A DNA stretch of 20,623 bases from Spirochaetia bacterium (lineage in GTDB: Bacteria > Spirochaetota > Spirochaetia > Treponematales > Breznakiellaceae). Below the pieces are notes generated by a model. It saw only the letters and a program-made list of their open reading frames with translations. It made no database searches and was not told the DNA's origin. The position numbers were made by a program, and so were the translations under genes. The stretch covers positions 1-20,623 of the forward strand of contig BOAV01000043.1 in assembly GCA_026002045.1 (NCBI GenBank), written 5' to 3'. Shown here piece after piece: positions 14,654 to 20,623 of this stretch (its first letter is position 1; each line of letters starts with the position of its first letter).

Positions 14654-16009
14654 ATGATTAAGCCGTTGAAAATTAACACCTTCTTCCGAAAGTCCGATGC
14701 CCTCTACCTGCTGGCGTTTTTTCTTGTGCTGATTGCCCTGGGGACGGCGCTGCTCAGGCTTCCTGCTGCCTCGGAACGGGCTTTAAGCCTGATGGATGCG
14801 GTGTTTACCGCCGCTTCCGCCGTATGCGTCACCGGGATGGGAATCGTGGGCCTGGACACATTCAGCCGCTTCGGGCAGATTATCATTCTGCTGCTTATCC
14901 AGATCGGGGGGCTGGGGATTATCAGCTTTAGTTCGATCCTGTTGAGCATCCCCGGACACCGGCTGGCTATCCGGCAGCGGAATTGGATCCTTGAATTTTC
15001 GATTAACGGGATTGAGTACAACCCCCGGCGCATCGTAGGGAATATTCTCCTGTTAACCCTTTGCTTTGAGGCCGCCGGGGCTGCACTGCTTTCCTGCATG
15101 TTTTACCGTTCCGGGTTTGAGGATTGGGCCTTTTGGGGTATTTTTCACGCCGTAACCGCCTTCTGCAACGCCGGGCTCTCCCCCTTTCAGCCGGAATATC
15201 CGGCGGCCCAGCCCGCCATCCTTATCATTCTGATGATTCTGACCATTGCGGGGGGGCTGGGGTTTATCGTGCTGCAAGACGCCGCGCAGGTGATTCTGCG
15301 GAAAAAGCCCCGCCTGAGTTACCATAGCCGGGTGGTGCTTTTGATGTCGGCGGCCCTTATTTTCGGGGGAGCCCTGATTTTCTTCATCTTTGAACGAAAC
15401 CGGCTGTACGGCGAAATGAGCGGCCCCCTTGCGGCGCTGAACACACTTTTCCAGTCTGTGGTCTGCCGGAGTTCCGGCTTTGCTTTGACGCCGCAAAAAA
15501 TGTTGAGCCAGCCCTCCCGGATGCTTACCGGCATTTTGATGCTTGTCGGGGGCGCGCCGGGGTCCATCGCCGGGGGGCTCAAGGTTACGACGATCTTCGT
15601 AATCTGTATCGTGATGATACGCAAGCCCGACAAATACGGGGACATCAAAATTTTCCATCACCGGCTGACTTCGGATACGATTAACCGGGCGGTGGTTTAT
15701 TTTCTTAAGGCTGTCGCCCTGCTGGTCATCTGCGTCACCGCCCTCTTCATCACCGAGGGCCGGGGTTCACCCCTGGGTGAACCCCTGACCGGGAACAATG
15801 CGGAGGCCATTGTCTTTGAGGTCCTGGGGGCCTTTTCCACCGCAGGCATTACCCTGGGGCTGACCCCGGATCTGTCCACTGCGGGCAAGCTGGTGATCCT
15901 GGCGGCCATGTTTGCGGGCCGGGTGGGGCTTATCGCCCTGGCTTTCCCTGCAATCGGGCACAAAAATTACGATGTCACCTACCCGGAAGGTTCAGTTTTA
16001 TTGGGATAA
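14654..16009 (+). CDS. ktrB: Trk/Ktr-type potassium uptake protein, membrane subunit
   Basis: Integral membrane K+ channel-like subunit of 451 residues, the length typical of KtrB. Four pore loops are visible: SAVCVTG at 55-61, TAFCNAGLS at 168-176, SVVCRSSGF at 268-276 and GAFSTAGITLGL at 392-403, each with the conserved filter glycine. The segment GGAPGSIAGGLKVTT (299-313) is the usual conserved stretch between loops 3 and 4. It works with the cytoplasmic RCK ring subunit encoded 9 bases downstream. Whether uptake is driven by Na+ or H+ cannot be read directly. An AAGG lies 10 bases before the ATG at 14654. It is first in a three-gene unit and is divergent from the methyltransferase. Confidence 0.93.
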   Translation: MIKPLKINTFFRKSDALYLLAFFLVLIALGTALLRLPAASERALSLMDAVFTAASAVCVTGMGIVGLDTFSRFGQIIILLLIQIGGLGIISFSSILLSIPGHRLAIRQRNWILEFSINGIEYNPRRIVGNILLLTLCFEAAGAALLSCMFYRSGFEDWAFWGIFHAVTAFCNAGLSPFQPEYPAAQPAILIILMILTIAGGLGFIVLQDAAQVILRKKPRLSYHSRVVLLMSAALIFGGALIFFIFERNRLYGEMSGPLAALNTLFQSVVCRSSGFALTPQKMLSQPSRMLTGILMLVGGAPGSIAGGLKVTTIFVICIVMIRKPDKYGDIKIFHHRLTSDTINRAVVYFLKAVALLVICVTALFITEGRGSPLGEPLTGNNAEAIVFEVLGAFSTAGITLGLTPDLSTAGKLVILAAMFAGRVGLIALAFPAIGHKNYDVTYPEGSVLLG

Positions 16010-16018
16010 GGGGAGTAT

Positions 16019-16732
16019 ATGAAACAGGTTGCGATTCTTGGATTGAGTCATTTTGGAAAGAGTGTGCTGGACGAGCTGTTGGCCCTGAATGTCGACGTGT
16101 TTATCGTGGACAAGGACCGGGAGGTGATCGACACCTACAGGGATGCCTCCGCGGGGTCGGTGGTGCTGGATGTGCTCAACGTGGAAACCCTGCGGAAGGT
16201 GCTCCCCGATTCGATTGATGCGGTGGTGATCGACATGGGGGATCGAATCGAGGCGTCGATTCTGGCCACCAGTTACTGCGCCAAATTGGGGATAAAGGCC
16301 ATTGTCGTCAGGGCGGAAACCGAGTCCCAGGCGGAAATTCTGGAACTGGTGGGGGCCACCAAGATAGTGTTCCCCAACAAGGAAGCGGCCAAGCGGATCA
16401 CCCCGCAGATCCTCTCCGGGGTGCTGCTCAACTACCTGCCCCTGGGGGGCAAGCTCGCCATTGCGGAACTGGAGGTCCCCCGGCACATGACAGGCTGCAC
16501 CATCGTGGAATCCGGCATCCGGCAGAAGTACGACATCAACCTTATCGCCGTGCGGAAGCCCGAAGGCGAATACGACAAATTCGATCCCGCCTACCGCTTT
16601 GCCGAGGGGGACATCGCCCTCTTTTCCGGCGCCGGTGATGACCTGAACCGCTTTACCGGTACGATACTCAAGGAGCAGCATTCGGCCATCACCGAACAGT
16701 TCATCAACTTTTTCAAACGGGGGAAGAAGTAG
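16019..16732 (+). CDS. ktrA: Ktr/Trk-type potassium uptake protein, RCK (TrkA-N/TrkA-C) subunit
   Basis: Cytoplasmic gating subunit of the K+ uptake system, 237 residues. The Rossmann RCK_N domain spans about residues 1-125 and RCK_C about 140-220. The nucleotide-binding loop reads G8-L-S-H-F-G13, where the family normally has GxGxxG; Ser10 takes the second glycine position. The acid at the end of the second strand is D31, as expected for ribose binding. It follows ktrB by 9 bases with a GGGGAG ribosome site. It ends 9 bases before the Aat-like gene, whose ribosome site AGGAG overlaps this stop codon. Confidence 0.93.
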   Translation: MKQVAILGLSHFGKSVLDELLALNVDVFIVDKDREVIDTYRDASAGSVVLDVLNVETLRKVLPDSIDAVVIDMGDRIEASILATSYCAKLGIKAIVVRAETESQAEILELVGATKIVFPNKEAAKRITPQILSGVLLNYLPLGGKLAIAELEVPRHMTGCTIVESGIRQKYDINLIAVRKPEGEYDKFDPAYRFAEGDIALFSGAGDDLNRFTGTILKEQHSAITEQFINFFKRGKK

Positions 16733-16741
16733 GAGCCATTC

Positions 16742-17488
16742 ATGCGTCTCCGCTATACCCAATCGGGCCATATATTTATCAGCCCCGAAGATGATCCCCA
16801 GGCCATCGCCCGCGCCATGGTTGAAACCGGCTACAACGAAGAATTCTGCGTTGCCGGGCAGCCTGCCGTGGATTTTGTCCCGGACTTTGTCGCCCGCCTT
16901 ATGGCAGCAGGTTTCCTCGTCATGTCCCTGCGGATCAACGGCCCGGCATACCTCCTTACCCCCAAACTCCACCTTGAGCGGTCGATCATCTTCTTTGAGA
17001 ATTTCCATGAACCCCGCTCGGCGCGGCGGCTCATTCCCCGGTACGAACTGCGGACGGACAGAGAACCGGGTGCGCCGGGGGATTTCAGCCTTTTCGATTC
17101 GGTGCTGGAACGCTGCGCCGCAGTCCACGGCGAGGACTGGCTGACCCCGCCCCTGCGGGAAAGTTTCCGGCAAATTCGCGCCAATCCCGGCTGCCCGGTG
17201 CGGCCCGCTGCCTTCGGCCTGTACCGGGAGGGACGGCTGGCTGCGGGAGAGTTCGGGGTTGTTGCCGGAAAAGTCTATACCAGTTATTCGGGGTACTACG
17301 ATGAGGATTCGGCGGGGACGGTGCAGCTGATCCTGACCGGGCGTTATCTACGGGACGCAGGCTTCGCCTTTTGGGACCTGGGGATGCCCCTGGAATATAA
17401 AATCCGGCTGGGGGCGCGAGAGATGGAAAGGGGAAAATTTCTGGAGCTGATTTACAAGGACGACGAAAGGCAGCCGAGCTTGTCTTAA
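16742..17488 (+). CDS. Divergent leucyl/phenylalanyl-tRNA-protein transferase-like (Aat family) protein
   Basis: A 248-residue protein with the overall layout of Aat, the enzyme that adds Leu or Phe from aminoacyl-tRNA to protein N-termini for ClpS/ClpAP degradation. The C-terminal half aligns well: VLERCAAVHGEDWLTPPLRESF resembles the ITP region, GEFGVVAGKVY the GxYGVxxGxLF region, and FWDLGMPLEYKIRLGAREMER the LIDCQ...LGAxxIPR region. The usual WWSP motif reads YLLTPKL. The GESMF motif reads SYSGYY. The glutamine of the D-C-Q catalytic motif is replaced by glycine (D-L-G), although the aspartate is kept. The GNAT-like fold is probably retained, but canonical transferase activity is doubtful. 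It is the third gene of the potassium operon, with AGGAG before the ATG. Confidence 0.75.
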   Translation: MRLRYTQSGHIFISPEDDPQAIARAMVETGYNEEFCVAGQPAVDFVPDFVARLMAAGFLVMSLRINGPAYLLTPKLHLERSIIFFENFHEPRSARRLIPRYELRTDREPGAPGDFSLFDSVLERCAAVHGEDWLTPPLRESFRQIRANPGCPVRPAAFGLYREGRLAAGEFGVVAGKVYTSYSGYYDEDSAGTVQLILTGRYLRDAGFAFWDLGMPLEYKIRLGAREMERGKFLELIYKDDERQPSLS

Positions 17489-17515
17489 AGGGCTGTCCGC
17501 ATATCCCTGATAATG

Positions 17516-17524
17516 TGTTATAGT
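17516..17524 (+). promoter_or_regulatory. Extended -10 promoter of the type IIG restriction-modification gene
   Basis: TGT (17516-17518) directly precedes TATAGT (17519-17524, 5 of 6 to TATAAT). No good -35 lies 16-18 bases upstream. The box ends 8 bases before the ATG at 17533, with no Shine-Dalgarno sequence between, so the mRNA would be leaderless or nearly so. Confidence 0.45.
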
Positions 17525-17532
17525 TGTGTATC

Positions 17533-20500
17533 ATGTTACCCCCCGAGTTGCAGCAGTTGATCACCAATTTTAGTGAACACTACGAAAGCTATAAAAACAG
17601 CGACTACAATGAAACCGCTTTACGGCGGGATTTCCTCGACGAGTTCATCAAAATCCTCGGCTGGGATGTAAACAATAAAGCAAACCTTCATGAAGCATTC
17701 CGGGAAGTGATCCACGAAGATCGGCTAAAGATGAAGGATCAATCAAAAGCCGAAGGGCACAACCGTGCCCCCGACTATTGCATACAGCAGGGCAGCACAA
17801 AAGTATTTTATATCGAAGCCAAAAAACCATCGGTAAATCTGCGGGATGACCCTTCCCCGGCCTTGCAGGTCAGGCGGTATGGCTGGACGGCGGGAATGCC
17901 GGTCTGCCTGCTTTCCGATTTTGACGAGTTCGTGGTCTATGATACATCGGTACAGCCAAAAAATACCGACAACGCCGCAGTCGCCCGGATTTTTTACTGC
18001 AATTACAAAGACCTGGACGCTCATAATCCAAAAAATGCCGGTACTGAAACAAATTGGGAGTATTTGTATAAGCTCTTTTCAAAAGAGGCCGTTTGGAAAG
18101 GCTCCCTCTTAAAACTCAAAACGTCCAACAAGAAAAAAGGAACCCAGGAAGTAGATGAAGTTTTTCTACAGGAAATAGAAACATGGCGGGAAGCCCTGGC
18201 CGCAAACATCACCAACCGGAACCCAAGCATAACGGAACGGGAACTCAATTTTGTAATACAAAAAACCATTGACCGGATCATTTTCTTACGGATATGTGAG
18301 GACCGGGGCATAGAGGAAGAAGGCCTTTTGCGAACCGCTGCGGGCGGGAAAGATATCTATCGGCATTTGCTTAATCTGTTTATGGACGCCGATGACCGCT
18401 ACAATTCCGGCCTGTTCCATTTCCACACCGAAAAGGCCACCGATGACGAGCCCGACACCTTAAGCGAAAAAATAACGATTGATGATAAAGTTCTCAAAGA
18501 CATCATCAAAAACCTGTACTACCCCGATGGCCCCTATGAGTTTGCTGTCCTCCCCGCCGATATTTTGGGTTCAATTTATGAACGGTTTTTAGGAAAGGTG
18601 ATCCGTCTGACCCCCGGCCACCGGGCCAAGGTAGAAGATAAACCGGAAGTAAAAAAAGCCGGGGGCGTGTATTACACCCCGCAATATATCGTGAGCTACA
18701 TTGTCGAAAATACCGTAGGTCCGCAGCTTTCCGGCAAGACCCCCGCAACGTTAAAAAACTTTCGTATTGTTGACCCTGCCTGCGGTTCCGGTTCATTCCT
18801 GATAGTTGCCTACCAGTATCTTTTAAATTGGTATTTAGAGCAGTACACCCGGAAGCCGGATCAGTATAAAAAGCAGCTCACCAAAACAGGCAGCGGGAAA
18901 ACGGGTGGATTAGTAAATCCGGTGGATTATAAACTGACCATCGCCGAACGGAAACGAATCCTCACCGACCATATCTACGGCGTTGATATTGACACCCAGG
19001 CCGTTGAAGTGGCGCGGCTTTCCCTGCTCTTAAAAGCCCTTGAAGGCCTGAATAGCCAGGAAATTCAGAAAGAACTTTTTAATGAGCGGGTGTTGCCTAA
19101 TTTAAGCGGCAACGTTAAATGCGGGAACAGCCTTATCGGTAATGACTTTTATTCTCAGAGCTTGCTTGGCTTTACCGAGGAAGAACAGTTAAAGATAAAC
19201 GCCTTTGATTGGGAGAAGGAATACCCGGAGGTGTTCAAGGACGGCGGGTTTGATGTGGTGGTGGGGAATCCGCCGTACTTCAATATTCAAACCCTTGGAG
19301 CCGGAGCCAAAGAAGTAAAATATATTCAGGATAAATATGATCGTATCTGGCAGGATAAAAGCGATATATTGTTTTATTTCATATATAAGGGCTTACAAAT
19401 ATCGAAAGGTTCCTTAGGCTTCATCGTTTCCAATGCATTTCTATTTTCCGACAAGGCGCAGAAGTTAAGGAACCATATTATACAGGATGGCAGACTTTCC
19501 AAGATTGTAAACTTTGAGCAATATATGGTTTTCGGGGACGCTTCTATAACTTCCGGCATCTTCATCTTTGAGAAGGGCAAACAAAAAACAAAGGCGGTCG
19601 TTGTAAAAGAAAAAGACCATAGCCCCGCTGAAATCAGTGAAATAATTAACAACGATAAAAATTACTTTGAGGTCAATTTTACACAGAATGATGTATTTGC
19701 ATTAGTCAATGAAAAAATCAAAATATTGAATGCCAGGATCGATAAGGACACAACGCCCTTGCAGGATTTATTTATAATAGGCAAGGGTATGGAAACGGCT
19801 GCAAATGACGTTTTCTTATTCAAAGAGTATCCGTCAAAATTTCCAAAAGAATATATAAAAAAGAGGCTTGTTGGTGAAAATATCATGCCATACTATCTTG
19901 TTGATAAACCGGATTATTTGCTTTACATAGAAAACGTAGAAGATTTCAAGCTTCTGCCAGATGCAATTCAACAGCACTTAAAAGCTAACAAAAAAGTACT
20001 TTCTAATCGTGCAACGGTTAAAAATGAAGGCAGGATATGGTGGCGTTATTCAAGACCGATGCATAGGGAATATTATCATCTCCCCAAAATATGGTGTTCC
20101 TATCGTAGTAAAAACAATGCCTTTGTGTTGGACGAAACTGATGAATATATCGGATTGACAAATACAACGGTCATATTTGGGACAAATGCGGTTTATTCAC
20201 TCAAATACTTATTGGCTTTATTAAACTCTAAATTGCTATCCTTTAGGTATAAATCCATTGGGAAGCAAACAGGAAGTGGTGTTTTTGAATATTTTGCGAA
20301 CGGTGTCGGAAAACTGCCAATATTCGTGCCTGATATGAAAAAGGCCGCAGAAAAAGAAAAACATGACAACCTTGTCGCCCTTGTCGATCAAATGCTGGCC
20401 CTGAAAAAGCGGGAACAGGCTGAAACTGTACCGCAGACTAAGACTATGATTGGGCGGCAGATTGTGGCGCTGGATACGCAGATTGACAAAGCGGTGTATA

Positions 20501-20553
20501 AGTTGTATGGACTTACCTCCGAGGAAATTAAGGTAGTAGAAGGTGGGAAATAA
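17533..20553 (+). CDS. Type IIG (Eco57I-like) restriction-modification enzyme
   Basis: Single 1006-residue polypeptide expected to cut and methylate DNA. The N-terminal nuclease domain has a PD-(D/E)xK site: D81 in APDYC and E95-A-K97 in FYIEAKKP. A helical connector follows. The adenine N6-methyltransferase domain carries SAM motif I DPACGSGSF from D414 and catalytic NPPY at 579-582. The rest (about 600-950) is the target-recognition region, related to TaqI-type specificity domains, ending in a helical coiled segment. The start is placed at ATG 17533 (MLPPELQQL) rather than TTG 17524, which lies inside the -10 box. Local GC falls from about 55% around the methyltransferase domain to about 30% in the recognition region and rises again at the C-terminus. 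The stop TAA overlaps the next ATG. No separate S, M or R gene is visible, in keeping with type IIG. Confidence 0.92.
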   Translation: MLPPELQQLITNFSEHYESYKNSDYNETALRRDFLDEFIKILGWDVNNKANLHEAFREVIHEDRLKMKDQSKAEGHNRAPDYCIQQGSTKVFYIEAKKPSVNLRDDPSPALQVRRYGWTAGMPVCLLSDFDEFVVYDTSVQPKNTDNAAVARIFYCNYKDLDAHNPKNAGTETNWEYLYKLFSKEAVWKGSLLKLKTSNKKKGTQEVDEVFLQEIETWREALAANITNRNPSITERELNFVIQKTIDRIIFLRICEDRGIEEEGLLRTAAGGKDIYRHLLNLFMDADDRYNSGLFHFHTEKATDDEPDTLSEKITIDDKVLKDIIKNLYYPDGPYEFAVLPADILGSIYERFLGKVIRLTPGHRAKVEDKPEVKKAGGVYYTPQYIVSYIVENTVGPQLSGKTPATLKNFRIVDPACGSGSFLIVAYQYLLNWYLEQYTRKPDQYKKQLTKTGSGKTGGLVNPVDYKLTIAERKRILTDHIYGVDIDTQAVEVARLSLLLKALEGLNSQEIQKELFNERVLPNLSGNVKCGNSLIGNDFYSQSLLGFTEEEQLKINAFDWEKEYPEVFKDGGFDVVVGNPPYFNIQTLGAGAKEVKYIQDKYDRIWQDKSDILFYFIYKGLQISKGSLGFIVSNAFLFSDKAQKLRNHIIQDGRLSKIVNFEQYMVFGDASITSGIFIFEKGKQKTKAVVVKEKDHSPAEISEIINNDKNYFEVNFTQNDVFALVNEKIKILNARIDKDTTPLQDLFIIGKGMETAANDVFLFKEYPSKFPKEYIKKRLVGENIMPYYLVDKPDYLLYIENVEDFKLLPDAIQQHLKANKKVLSNRATVKNEGRIWWRYSRPMHREYYHLPKIWCSYRSKNNAFVLDETDEYIGLTNTTVIFGTNAVYSLKYLLALLNSKLLSFRYKSIGKQTGSGVFEYFANGVGKLPIFVPDMKKAAEKEKHDNLVALVDQMLALKKREQAETVPQTKTMIGRQIVALDTQIDKAVYKLYGLTSEEIKVVEGGK

Positions 20554-20623
20554 TGAAAAAGCTATTAAAAATCATTACTAATAATCCTTTAATATCTACT
20601 CTTGCAAGTGCGTACATTATATA
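20553..20623 (+). CDS. Start of an unidentified gene with hydrophobic N-terminus (cut by window end)
   Basis: The ATG at 20553 shares its A with the TAA stop of the restriction-modification gene (TAATG), indicating translational coupling. The 23 visible codons give MKKLLKIITNNPLISTLASAYII. This is two lysines, then a mostly hydrophobic stretch that could be a signal anchor or first membrane helix. The local sequence is only about 27% GC by hand count. The family cannot be named from this fragment. Its coupling to an R-M enzyme suggests an accessory defence gene, which is inference. Confidence 0.6.
   Translation, partial: MKKLLKIITNNPLISTLASAYII

Noticed and set aside
15998..17173. A 391-codon minus-strand open frame opposite ktrA and the Aat-like gene
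   Set aside because: Its product is rich in Gly, His and Asp with no domain, and it overlaps two well-supported genes with good ribosome sites.
17524..17532. TTG start for the restriction-modification gene
   Set aside because: The TTG begins at the last base of the TATAGT -10 box, so it would lie upstream of the transcript. ATG 17533 is better placed.
1..20623. CRISPR arrays, tRNA or rRNA genes, insertion sequences
   Set aside because: No regularly spaced repeats, no cloverleaf-like sequence, and no transposase or integrase product was found on either strand.

Overview
The window reads as a chromosomal segment of a spirochaete, most likely a Treponema-type organism. This is inferred from the DnaK/GrpE sequence style, moderately high GC and gene mix; no rRNA or other marker is present to settle it. 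Coding density is very high: no gene-free stretch exceeds 300 bases (the longest, 94-307, is 214 bases and holds nothing I can name). No tRNA, rRNA, CRISPR array or transposase was seen.

Layout. (1) 1-93: an exact inverted copy of the 3' part of the pnkp gene found at 12198-12290; it runs off the left edge. (2) 308-4185, minus strand: the grpE-dnaK-dnaJ chaperone operon with a sigma70-like promoter and no CIRCE element. (3) 4277-5038, minus: a TauE/SafE (TSUP) membrane permease. (4) 5128-12308, plus: five tightly packed genes with gaps of 2 bases or overlaps, encoding a DUF815-type AAA ATPase, a DUF2157 polytopic membrane protein, a GDYXXLXY-family membrane-anchored protein, Hen1 (RNA 3'-terminal 2'-O-methyltransferase) and Pnkp (kinase-phosphatase-ligase). 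(5) 12329-14594, minus: a THUMP-domain rRNA methyltransferase, a TetR regulator and a single-repeat EamA transporter. (6) 14654-17488, plus: a Ktr/Trk potassium uptake pair followed by a divergent Aat-like transferase. (7) 17533-20553, plus: a one-polypeptide type IIG (Eco57I-like) restriction-modification enzyme, whose stop codon overlaps the start of an unidentified AT-rich gene cut by the right edge.

How the parts work together. The Hen1/Pnkp pair is a known bacterial RNA repair system: Pnkp heals and seals broken RNA ends, while Hen1 methylates the 2'-OH at the break so that a ribotoxin cannot re-cut it. What is unusual is the apparent co-transcription with an AAA ATPase and two membrane proteins of unknown function, suggesting an RNA-repair module tied to a membrane or stress-sensing component. 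It sits one gene away from the DnaK operon, though in a separate transcription unit. Several promoters in the window place a -10 box only 6-8 bases before the start codon, suggesting leaderless or near-leaderless mRNAs.

The best candidates for something undescribed are the five-gene RNA-repair/membrane operon, the exact inverted copy of the pnkp 3' end, the Aat-like protein with a replaced catalytic glutamine, and the restriction enzyme with its AT-rich specificity region and coupled partner gene.
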